DNA of 64,000 nt from Fontisubflavum oceani (GTDB taxonomy: Bacteria; Pseudomonadota; Alphaproteobacteria; Rhodobacterales; Rhodobacteraceae): NCBI RefSeq assembly GCF_030407165.1, contig NZ_CP129111.1, positions 868,001-932,000 on the forward strand. The letters are read 5' to 3'. The translations under genes were made by a program, and so were the position numbers. The notes under the pieces were generated by a model, which was given only the letters and a program-made list of their open reading frames with translations, was not told where the DNA came from and did no database searches. Every line of letters starts with the position of its first letter. Within the stretch, counting starts at the first letter, position 1. Positions 16,055 through 24,113 of this stretch are shown here, one piece after another.

Positions 16055-17052
16055 GCATGGACGGCCACACTCCAGAGACACTTTTGTCGGTGCGCGATCT
16101 GCGAACCTGGTTTCACACGTTCTCCGGCGTGGTGAAAGCCGTGAACGGTGTGAGCTTCGACTTGGCCCAGGGCGAGATCATGGGGCTTGTGGGGGAATCC
16201 GGCGGCGGCAAATCCGTCGTCGGCTTCTCGATCCTCGGCCTGATCGACCCGCCGGGGCAGATCGAAGGCGGCGAAATTCGGCTGGCCGGTGAGAACATCG
16301 CGCAAGCGCCCGAAGACCGGATGCGGAAGATCAGGGGCAAGGAGATCGCGATGATCTTCCAAGACCCGATGACCTCTCTGAACCCGGTCCACACGATCGG
16401 GAAGCAGATGGACGAAATGCTGCGCCTTCATACCGATCTGGACGAGGCCGGGCGCAAGACACGCTGTATCGAGATGCTGGAGAGCGTCGGGATTTCGCAG
16501 GCCGAGGATCGGCTGCGCGCCTATCCGCATCAGTTCTCGGGCGGGATGCGGCAGCGTGTGGTGATCGCCATCGCGATGCTGGCGCATCCGAAACTGATCA
16601 TCGCGGATGAGCCCACCACGGCGCTCGACGTCACGATCCAATCGCAAATCCTGAAGTTGATGAAACGTCAGGTGGCCGAGCATGGGGCATCGATGATCTT
16701 GATCACCCATGATCTCGCGGTGGTCTCGGAAGTCGTCGACAAAATCACCGTGCTCTATTGTGGGCAGGTCGTGGAACGCGGCGATGTGCGCGATGTGATC
16801 TCCAACCCGTCGCATCCCTATACCCGGGGTCTGATCGACTCGATCCCCAATCCTGACGACCGGCAGGCCCGGCTGAGGCAAATCCCCGGCACCGTCCCTG
16901 ACATTCGCAACCTGCCGAAAGGCTGCAATTTCCGCGATCGCTGCCCGCGCGCGCAAGCGCGCTGCGCCGAGGAGGAACCGAAACTGAACCATACCCGCGA
17001 CAGCCTTTATTCGGCCTGCCATTTCCCCGTCGCGGCAGGAGAAAGCGCATGA
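16051..17052 (+). CDS. ABC importer ATP-binding protein, DppD-like
   Basis: Nucleotide-binding subunit. Walker A GESGGGKSVVG (about 49-59), Q-loop FQDPMTSLNP, signature SGGMRQR (about 160), Walker B LIIADEPTTALD (about 182-193), and switch His in LITHDLAVVSE. The C-terminal oligopeptide extension contains a Cys cluster (GCNFRDRCPRAQARC, then C). 333 aa. Overlaps both neighbours by four bases. Confidence 0.95.
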   Translation: MSMDGHTPETLLSVRDLRTWFHTFSGVVKAVNGVSFDLAQGEIMGLVGESGGGKSVVGFSILGLIDPPGQIEGGEIRLAGENIAQAPEDRMRKIRGKEIAMIFQDPMTSLNPVHTIGKQMDEMLRLHTDLDEAGRKTRCIEMLESVGISQAEDRLRAYPHQFSGGMRQRVVIAIAMLAHPKLIIADEPTTALDVTIQSQILKLMKRQVAEHGASMILITHDLAVVSEVVDKITVLYCGQVVERGDVRDVISNPSHPYTRGLIDSIPNPDDRQARLRQIPGTVPDIRNLPKGCNFRDRCPRAQARCAEEEPKLNHTRDSLYSACHFPVAAGESA

Positions 17053-18068
17053 GTGCGATGCTGGATGTCGAAGGGCTGGAACAGCGGTTCCATCTGAACC
17101 CCGGCTTCTTGGATCGCTTGAGTTTCGAAGGCGGTCGGCCTCGGCTGAAAGACCTTGTGGTCCATGCGGTCAATGGCGTCAGTTTCTCGATTGCCAAGGG
17201 CGAGGTTCTGGCGCTGGTCGGTGAATCCGGCTGTGGAAAATCCACCGTCGCCAAGACCATCGCGCGGATTTATGAACCCTCGGCAGGGCGTATTAGGGTC
17301 GAAGGCGAGGATATCTCCGAATATGGCCACGCCGATCTTCTGCCGGTGCGGGCCAAGATGCAGATGATCTTCCAAGACCCGTTTGCCTCCCTGAACCCGC
17401 GCCAAAAGGTGCGCGATATCGTGGCCGAGCCGCTGTTGCAGCAGGTGGGCGAAGAGGCCCGTGCGGAGGTTGCGGACAAGACCGAGGCGCTTTTGGCGCG
17501 GGTGGGCTTGAACGCCGAACATGCGGGCCGGTATCCGCATCAGTTCTCCGGTGGTCAGCGGCAACGGATCGGGATCGCCCGCGCGCTCTCGGTCAACCCG
17601 GGCTTGATCGTGGCCGATGAACCCGTCTCAGCGCTCGACGTGTCGATCCAGGCGCAGATTCTCAATCTGATGATGGATCTGCGCGACGAATTCGGCCTGT
17701 CCTACCTTTTCATCAGCCACGACTTATCGGTCGTGCATCACATCGCCGACCGGATCGGGGTGATGTATCTGGGCTTCATGGTGGAAACCGCGCCGCGCGA
17801 CACGCTGTTTGCGATGCCGCGCCACCCCTATACGCGCGCGCTGCTCTCAGCGGCACCGAGCATCCAGCCAAACCGCAAAAGCGATGAGATCGAGCTGACC
17901 GGCGAGGTGCCGAGCGCGCTGTCCCTCCCATCAGGTTGCTGTTTCCGCACCCGCTGCCCCTTCGCCTGGGATCGGTGCGCAAAGGAACGCCCGGCTTTGC
18001 AAGATGTCGGCGGCGGGCAGAGCGTGGCCTGCCATCTCCTCGATGAGCCAGAAAGAGACACCTTATGA
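17049..18068 (+). CDS. ABC importer ATP-binding protein, DppF-like
   Basis: Second ATPase, pairing with the DppD-like subunit. Walker A GESGCGKSTVAK (about 58-69), FQDPFASLNPRQ, signature SGGQRQRIGIARAL, Walker B GLIVADEPVSALDVS, switch His in FISHDLSVVHH. The C-terminal Cys extension is CCFRTRCPFAWDRC. 339 aa. Four-base overlap with the following binding-protein-like gene. Confidence 0.95.
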   Translation: MSAMLDVEGLEQRFHLNPGFLDRLSFEGGRPRLKDLVVHAVNGVSFSIAKGEVLALVGESGCGKSTVAKTIARIYEPSAGRIRVEGEDISEYGHADLLPVRAKMQMIFQDPFASLNPRQKVRDIVAEPLLQQVGEEARAEVADKTEALLARVGLNAEHAGRYPHQFSGGQRQRIGIARALSVNPGLIVADEPVSALDVSIQAQILNLMMDLRDEFGLSYLFISHDLSVVHHIADRIGVMYLGFMVETAPRDTLFAMPRHPYTRALLSAAPSIQPNRKSDEIELTGEVPSALSLPSGCCFRTRCPFAWDRCAKERPALQDVGGGQSVACHLLDEPERDTL

Positions 18069-19513
18069 GCCGCCCGTTGATCATCGCGCAGCCACGTTTG
18101 CCGCTGCGGGACCCGCATGATTGCACCGATGCCAATGATGAACTGGCGATCTATGAGGCCGTCTTTGACACGCTTGTCCGGCGCAACGCCAATGGATTTG
18201 TGCCGCGCCTCGCCGAGCGTTGGACGGTCTCCGCCGACGCGAAAACCTGGGTCTTTCATCTGCGCCCCGATGTCAGATTCCAAGATGGCAGCCCGTGTGA
18301 TGCCCAGGCGGTCTGTCTCTCGCTGGCCCGGATGGCCCGCGCCGATAAGGGCTATACGCTCGGCTCGCCGGGTGTTTGGTGGCAATATCTGGGCGGCGCG
18401 GAGATCATCGCTGTTGATGATCTGACGGTTTCGATTGCGCTTGCCGAGCCGATGGCTGATCTGCTGGATGTGCTGGTGCAAGGCTACATCGCGGCACCGT
18501 CCAGCTTGGCCGATCTGGATGCCGGGATCACCACCAGACCTGTCGGCACCGGCCCCTATCGTGTGGTCTCCGCCACGGAAACGGAGCTGCAGCTCTCCGT
18601 CGTGCCGGGGCATTTCGACGGCGATCCGGTGCATGAGACGGTCACAATGCGTCTGGTTCCCGATGCGGCCGACCGTCTGACGGCTCTCACGAGCAGGGCC
18701 GCCGGGGTGGCCACTTCCCTTGACTATCATGCCAGTCAGACCCTGACGGCGCCTGGCCATACCCGTGTCGAAACCGTGCTACCAGTGGCCATCATCTATC
18801 TGCTGAATGCCGCCAATGGGCCTTTGGCCGATCCGCGCCTGCGCCGCGCGCTGAACTTGGCGCTTGATCGAGATGTCTTGATCGAAACGGTGGTTGGCGG
18901 CGCTGCCGAGCCACTTTTGGGCTTTGTCAGCCCGATGCATTTTGGCGCTGGCGAGGGGGCCGCCCTGCCGCAAGATTTGAACGCCGCGCGCGCCTTGGTC
19001 GGCGAGGCCGGGTATGCGGATGGATTGACCCTATCGCTCGATTGCCCAACCCGTCTTCCCGATGAAGCAGAATGTCTGACTGCGGCGCTTGGCGATCAAC
19101 TGGCACGGATCGGCATCACCTTAGATGTCCACTTGCATCATGAGCGCGAAGACTATGCCCATATGGTGCGCCGCAAGGAGATTGGCGATCTTTGCGTGTT
19201 CGACTCCAGCCCGCTTTCCACCTTCCGTGTGCTCTATGAAAAGATCGACGCGCGCGTCAAAGGCGCGTGGTGGCAAGGCTATCACAATGCGACGGTCGAA
19301 GCGTTGATCGACCAGGCACGGGAAACGCCGGATGACCCCAAACGCGCGGCGCTGTTCCAAGCCGCTTATACCGAGATGCAAAAAGACCCACCCTGGCTGA
19401 CTCTTTACAACCCGATCCGGGTGACGGGCTTACTTGGCAATCACCCCGGTTTCACGATGCCCGTTGATGGCGTCTTGAACATCGCCACGCTGCCGAAGAT
19501 CGGAGACACGTGA
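18065..19513 (+). CDS. second family-5 solute-binding-like protein, no signal peptide
   Basis: Homologous to periplasmic peptide-binding proteins: YEAVFDTLVRRNANGFVPRL, WVFHLRPDVRFQDGSP, RPVGTGPYRVV, and lobe-II segments with ALNLALDRDVLIETV and EAGYADGLTLSLDCP. The N-terminus is MSRPLIIAQPRLPLRDPHDC, with no hydrophobic core, Tat motif or lipobox, and it overlaps the upstream stop by four bases, so no longer start is plausible. Export is therefore not supported. It might bind ligand in the cytoplasm or modulate a partner. 482 aa. Confidence 0.83.
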   Translation: MSRPLIIAQPRLPLRDPHDCTDANDELAIYEAVFDTLVRRNANGFVPRLAERWTVSADAKTWVFHLRPDVRFQDGSPCDAQAVCLSLARMARADKGYTLGSPGVWWQYLGGAEIIAVDDLTVSIALAEPMADLLDVLVQGYIAAPSSLADLDAGITTRPVGTGPYRVVSATETELQLSVVPGHFDGDPVHETVTMRLVPDAADRLTALTSRAAGVATSLDYHASQTLTAPGHTRVETVLPVAIIYLLNAANGPLADPRLRRALNLALDRDVLIETVVGGAAEPLLGFVSPMHFGAGEGAALPQDLNAARALVGEAGYADGLTLSLDCPTRLPDEAECLTAALGDQLARIGITLDVHLHHEREDYAHMVRRKEIGDLCVFDSSPLSTFRVLYEKIDARVKGAWWQGYHNATVEALIDQARETPDDPKRAALFQAAYTEMQKDPPWLTLYNPIRVTGLLGNHPGFTMPVDGVLNIATLPKIGDT

Positions 19514-20967
19514 TGGCCGATCTTTTGATCACCGGGGCCACAATCATCACCGTGGACCAAGACCGCCGGGTGATTTCCGATGGCGCGCTGGCGGTCACCG
19601 ATGGCCGGATTGCCGCCATTGGCCCCCGGGCAGAGATCGAGGCGACGCATGACGCCCCAGAGGTCATCGACGCGACCAGCAAGGTCATGCTCCCCGGATT
19701 GATCGACGTGCATGCCCATGCCGGCCACGGGCTGATCAAGAACATGGGTATGGACCAGGGCGATGTCTGGGAAGAGATCTGCGGCGAGGTCTATACAACC
19801 GGCTCGACGCCTGGGTTTTGGTACGCCGAGGCGCGGCTGGCGGCACTGGAACGCCTCCGCTTTGGCGTGACCTGTGGTGTGTCTCTACTCGGCGGCGGCG
19901 ACACGATTATGCGCAGCGATAGTCCAGATTATGCCTCCGCACATATGGAAGGCGTGGCCGAAATCGGCACCCGCGACGTCATGGCGATCGGCCCAACGCG
20001 CGCGCCGCATCCGCGCACCTACGCCACCTGGACGCCGAATGGCCGGGCTGAGCATCACCCTGTCTCCTTCGAACAACAGCTGGCCACCTGCCAAGAGGTT
20101 CTGAGCCGCTGGCATGGCGCCAATGATGGGCGCCTGTCGGTCGCGTTGCTCTATCCCGTTCTGCGCGACGAGCATGAGCGCAATATGTCGCCCGGTGACT
20201 ATGAGACCGCTTGCGGCGAGGCGCAGATCGTCCGCGCCATGTCGCGGGCATCGGGGGTGATCTTCACCCAAGACGGCCATTGGCGCGGCTCGGTCCGGCG
20301 GGCGCAAGACCTCGGGCTTCTGGGGCCGGATGCGTTGCTCTCTCACGCGATAGACCTACACGAGGATGAAATCGCGCTTTGCGCCGAGACCGAGACGCGG
20401 ATTGCCCATAACCCCTCAGCGCTTGCCTCCGTCATGGGCCGTTGCCCCGCCGTGGAGTTGATGGAGGCTGGTGTGACGGTTGCTCTCGGCTCGGACGCCA
20501 CCGCGCCGGACCGGTCGGGCGATATGTTCCGGCATATGCAACAAGCGATGCACTATCACCGCCGCCATTTCCAAGACACTGGCATCCTGCCCCCGGGCAA
20601 GACGCTGGAGATGGCGACGATTGACGGCGCTAAGGCGCTTGGGATGGAGGCCGAGATCGGCTCGCTCGAGGTTGGGAAAAAGGCAGACGCCATCCTGATC
20701 GATATGCAGCGCCCGCATCTTTACCCGCTGAATATGGAGCCCTTCCGTGTGATCTATTTCGCCAATGGCAATGATGTGGATACGGTATTGGTCGATGGAG
20801 AGGTGCTTTTGCGGGACGGCGCGCCCACAAAAGTCGACATGGGGCGCGTCTTAACGGATGCACAACGGGAGGCTGATGCAATGATCGATCGGATCGGGGC
20901 CCGCGATATGCTGGGCATCCCCAAAGGGTTCTGGGGCCAAACCCGCTATGACGGAGGTGGCGCGTGA
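19513..20967 (+). CDS. amidohydrolase family protein, Atz/Trz (deaminase-like) subgroup
   Basis: Mononuclear-metal amidohydrolase expected to deaminate or dechlorinate an N-heterocycle or cleave a related C-N bond. Metal His pair HAHAGHGLIKNMG (about 71-83); further His in TQDGHWRG and LSHAIDLHEDE; metal Asp in LGSDATAPDRSGDMF. The C-terminal composite beta-sandwich segment GSLEVGKKADAILIDM is typical. 484 aa from ATG 19513, whose A overlaps the upstream TGA; GGAG lies eight bases before. Closest in type to SAH/guanine/triazine deaminases; substrate unknown. Confidence 0.88.
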   Translation: MADLLITGATIITVDQDRRVISDGALAVTDGRIAAIGPRAEIEATHDAPEVIDATSKVMLPGLIDVHAHAGHGLIKNMGMDQGDVWEEICGEVYTTGSTPGFWYAEARLAALERLRFGVTCGVSLLGGGDTIMRSDSPDYASAHMEGVAEIGTRDVMAIGPTRAPHPRTYATWTPNGRAEHHPVSFEQQLATCQEVLSRWHGANDGRLSVALLYPVLRDEHERNMSPGDYETACGEAQIVRAMSRASGVIFTQDGHWRGSVRRAQDLGLLGPDALLSHAIDLHEDEIALCAETETRIAHNPSALASVMGRCPAVELMEAGVTVALGSDATAPDRSGDMFRHMQQAMHYHRRHFQDTGILPPGKTLEMATIDGAKALGMEAEIGSLEVGKKADAILIDMQRPHLYPLNMEPFRVIYFANGNDVDTVLVDGEVLLRDGAPTKVDMGRVLTDAQREADAMIDRIGARDMLGIPKGFWGQTRYDGGGA

Positions 20968-21626
20968 CCATCCACATCATCAACCCCAATAGCAGCCAGG
21001 CCGTGACCGATGGCATTGACGACGCGATGGCGCCCCTGCGCGCGGCAAGCCCTGTGCCGATTGTCGCCAGTCAGTTAGACGGCACCCCCGCCGGGATCGA
21101 GACGCAAGCCGATGTGGATGGTGTGGTCGCACCGCTTTTGGCGCGTGCCGCCGCGCTAGAAGAGGATGCGTCGGCCTTTGTCATCGCCTGTTTCTCCGAT
21201 CCCGGCATGGCGGCGCTGCGCGAGCAAAGCCGCAAACCGGTGCTGGGTATCGCCGAAAGCGCCGTTCTGACCGCGATGACGCTTGGGCAGCGCTTTGGCA
21301 TTCTGTCGATTCTGCCAACCTCAATCCCGCGCCATATGCGGTTTTTGGGGGCCATGGGCGTGATGGACCGGCTGGCCGGAGATCTGCCGCTCAATCTCGG
21401 CGTTGCCGAGCTGCAAGACGATGCCCGCACTTTTGCCCGGCAACAGGAGGTCGGCCGCGTGCTGCGCGATCAGCACGGCGCCGATGTTCTGATCCTGGGC
21501 TGCGCGGGTATGACGGCCTATCGCCGCCGCTTGTCACAAGCCATCGGCTTGCCCGTTGTCGAACCCTGCCAAGCCGCCGCCGCAATGGCCATTGGCCGTG
21601 TCGCCCTGGCCGCGACGGATACGTAA
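20964..21626 (+). CDS. aspartate/glutamate/hydantoin racemase family protein
   Basis: Cofactor-independent racemase fold with two catalytic cysteines: FVIACFSDPGM near residue 75 and LILGCAGMTAY near 176. N-terminal IHIINPNSSQAVTDGI is characteristic of hydantoin racemases and Asp/Glu racemases. 220 aa. The GTG start overlaps the upstream stop; GGAGG lies close by. With a hydantoinase in the same island, racemisation of a hydantoin-like substrate is the best inference; maleate isomerase-like activity is an alternative. Confidence 0.85.
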   Translation: MTIHIINPNSSQAVTDGIDDAMAPLRAASPVPIVASQLDGTPAGIETQADVDGVVAPLLARAAALEEDASAFVIACFSDPGMAALREQSRKPVLGIAESAVLTAMTLGQRFGILSILPTSIPRHMRFLGAMGVMDRLAGDLPLNLGVAELQDDARTFARQQEVGRVLRDQHGADVLILGCAGMTAYRRRLSQAIGLPVVEPCQAAAAMAIGRVALAATDT

Positions 21627-21641
21627 AGAAGGACATCTGCC

Positions 21642-22564
21642 ATGACCCACCTGACCGAAGACGCGCGCGGCGTCTATGTGATCGCCGTCACGCCGTTTCT
21701 GCCCGATGGCAGCTTGGATTTGGACAGCACCGACCGGATGGTGGATTTCTACCTAAAGGCGGGCGCAACCGGCCTAACCGTCCTGGGCATGATGGGCGAG
21801 GCGCCCAAGCTCACGGTTGAGGAGTCTCGCCTGGTCGTCCGGCGCATTCTGGCGCGGGTCGCCGGGCAGGTGCCGGTGGTGGTTGGTGTCTCCTCCCCAG
21901 GTTTCGCGCAGATGCAGACCTTGAGCGCGATGGTCATGGATGACGGGGCCGCCGGGGTGATGATCGCCCCGCCCAGCAGTTTGAAAACCGATGATCAGAT
22001 TGTCGGATATTATCACCAGGCGGCGGATTTCATCGGCGAGACCCCCTTTGTCCTACAGGATTTCCCACTGGTCACCGGCGTGCATATGCCCGTCACAGTC
22101 ATCAAGCGGATCGTCGATGAGCTGCCGACTTGCGTTTGTCTGAAACATGAAGACTGGCCAGGGCTTGAGAAGATCTCGGCGCTGCGGGCCGAGGGGACGC
22201 TGTCCCGCCGCATTTCCATTCTCTGTGGCAATGGCGGGATGTTCCTCCCCGAGGAAATGGCCCGCGGAGCGGATGGCGCGATGACGGGATTTGGCTACCC
22301 CGAGATGATGATTGATGTCGTGCGGCATCACGAGGCCGGAAACCCGGATCGGGGGCAAGATATCTTCGACGCTTACCTACCGCTGGCGCGCTATGAGCAG
22401 CAACCCGGCGCGGGCCTCGCGGTGCGGAAATATGTGCTGGCGAAACGGGGGTGATTGCGCATCCGACGCTGCGCCGCCCCGGAGCCGCGCTGAGCGATGC
22501 GGCGCGGGCCGAGGTAGATCGGTTGATCGAAAGACAAGAAAAACGCTTGAAGGAGATTGGGTGA
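21642..22564 (+). CDS. dihydrodipicolinate synthase (DapA/NanA) family protein, frameshift near C-terminus
   Basis: Class I aldolase/dehydratase of the DHDPS superfamily. Schiff-base Lys168 lies in CVCLKHEDW, and GMMGEAP replaces the usual GTTGE. The catalytic Tyr of the YNVP motif is Gln139 (VLQDFPLVTGV), as in a divergent subfamily. The open frame stops at 22454 (TGA after AKRG). One missing base in the G run 22447-22451 restores VIAHPTLRRPGAALSDAARA, then a stop at 22562-22564 that overlaps the SDR ATG exactly. I take 21642-22564 as the true gene, about 307 aa. Confidence 0.85.
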
Positions 22565-23331
22565 TGGAGCTTGGGATAACGGGCAAACGGGCTTTGGTTT
22601 TGGGCGCGAGCCGGGGTCTTGGCCGCGCAATTGCCGAAGGTTTGGCCGCCGAAGGGGCGCAGGTCTTTGCCGCGGCGCGCAGCACCGACAAGATTGCCGA
22701 TTGGTCCGCCGACATGCCCAATGTCACACCGATGGCGCTCGACCTGACCGATCATGCCAGCATCAGCGCCTTGGCCGAGACCCTTCTGGCAGATGGAGGT
22801 GTCGACATCCTGGTCACCAATTCCGGCGGCCCTGCTCCCGGTCCTGCCGCGACCACCGAACGCGCCGCTTGGATTACGCAATTCGAGGCGATGGCGGCCA
22901 ATATCTTTGATCTCTCGGCGCAGCTCCTCCCCGGGATGCGAGAGCGCGGTTGGGGCCGGATCATCTGCATCACCTCTTCGGGCGTCGAACAACCGATCCC
23001 CAATCTGGCCCTGTCGAACGGCATCCGCTCTGCGGTCGTGGGTTGGGCCAAAACGCTGGCTTCGGAGGTTGCGTCGGACGGCGTAACCGTGAATGTCGTT
23101 CTACCTGGCCGCATTCATACGGACCGTGTGGATGAACTGGACGCCGCCGCCGCAAAGCGCACAGGCAAACCGGTGGACGAGGTTAAAACCGCCTCAGCGG
23201 CGAGCATCCCGATGGGCCGCTATGGCAAGCCGTCGGAATTCGCCGATATGGTGGTGTTTCTCGCCTCCGAACGGGCCTCCTACGTCACGGGAAGCCGGGT
23301 GCGGATCGATGGCGGATCCATCCGCTCCTAA
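22564..23331 (+). CDS. SDR family oxidoreductase lacking the YxxxK motif
   Basis: Rossmann-fold short-chain dehydrogenase/reductase. Cofactor loop GASRGLG (14-20), LDLTDH, and NSGGPAPG (86-93) in place of NNAG. Catalytic Ser around 138-139 (ITSSG). At the active site, SNGIR (151-155) stands where Tyr-x3-Lys is expected, giving Ser and Arg instead; the C-terminal IDGG tail is normal. I know this SNxxR pattern from an SDR branch annotated only generically. Start ATG 22564 overlaps the corrected upstream stop; a longer in-frame ORF from 22312 is antigenic noise inside the aldolase gene. 255 aa. Convergent four-base overlap with the ion channel. Confidence 0.88.
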   Translation: MELGITGKRALVLGASRGLGRAIAEGLAAEGAQVFAAARSTDKIADWSADMPNVTPMALDLTDHASISALAETLLADGGVDILVTNSGGPAPGPAATTERAAWITQFEAMAANIFDLSAQLLPGMRERGWGRIICITSSGVEQPIPNLALSNGIRSAVVGWAKTLASEVASDGVTVNVVLPGRIHTDRVDELDAAAAKRTGKPVDEVKTASAASIPMGRYGKPSEFADMVVFLASERASYVTGSRVRIDGGSIRS

Positions 23332-24113
23332 TCGGGGCGGCTGCGCTCACGCTCCTGAAGGCGGGCCTCAATGGCTTCGAGTCGGGCCAATACCTCGTCG
23401 CGATAGGCATCTGTCGCGGCGTTGGTTTCCTCCGCATGGGCGTCTTGCATTGAGTTGACGATCAGACCGACCAGCAGGTTCACGACCGCGAAGGTCGTCA
23501 TCATGATGAACGGCACGAAGAACACCCAAGCGTATTGGTAAACCTCCAACACCGGCCGTACGATTCCCATCGACCAGCTTTCCAGCGTCATAATCTGGAA
23601 CAGTGAATAGAGCGAACGGCCAAGCGTGCCGAACCATTCGGGGAAGGAGGCGCCGAAAAGCTTCGTCGCCATCACCGCGCCGATATAGAAGATGATCGCC
23701 ATCAGAAGGAACACACTGCCCATACCGGGCAGGGCCGTCACAAACCCCTCGACCACCCGACGCAGGCGCGGCGCAACTGAAATCACGCGCAGCACCCGCA
23801 AGATGCGAAGCGCCCGAAGCACCGACAGGCCTTGCGTGACCGGAAGCAGCGCAATCCCCACGATCGCGAAGTCAAAGATGTTCCAGCCAGATCGGAAGAA
23901 GGCCAGTCGATGGGCGATGAGTTTCAGGATGATCTCAACGACAAAAATACCCAGACAGATTCGATCAAGGGTCAAGATCAGTGGCCCGGCCATCCCCATC
24001 AGGGTGGGTGACGTCTCCATCCCCAACAGGATCGCGTTGAAAATGATCACGCCGATGATCCCGAACCGCACCTGCGGCGTGTCCAACCAATCCGCCAATT
24101 TTGCCCGTGTCAT
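23328..24113 (-). CDS. voltage-gated ion channel, NaChBac-like
   Basis: Six-helix single-repeat channel. S1 begins near FGIIGVIIFNAILLGMETS. S4 voltage sensor has Arg at every third residue (LRALRILRVLRVISVAPRLRR, split here as LRALRILRVLRV and PRLRR). The pore carries TLESWSMGI, close to the NaChBac Na+ filter TLESW. A C-terminal coiled coil (EVLARLEAIEARLQERE) suits the tetramer neck. ATG 24113 overlaps the stop of the RNA methyltransferase (ATGA); the ORF extension upstream is inside that gene. 261 aa. Confidence 0.9.
   Translation of the reverse strand: MTRAKLADWLDTPQVRFGIIGVIIFNAILLGMETSPTLMGMAGPLILTLDRICLGIFVVEIILKLIAHRLAFFRSGWNIFDFAIVGIALLPVTQGLSVLRALRILRVLRVISVAPRLRRVVEGFVTALPGMGSVFLLMAIIFYIGAVMATKLFGASFPEWFGTLGRSLYSLFQIMTLESWSMGIVRPVLEVYQYAWVFFVPFIMMTTFAVVNLLVGLIVNSMQDAHAEETNAATDAYRDEVLARLEAIEARLQERERSRPD

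Noticed and set aside
15164..17022. 305-aa and 448-aa reverse frames across permease and ATPase genes
   Set aside because: Antisense composition, no motif; forward frames contain clear ABC importer signatures.
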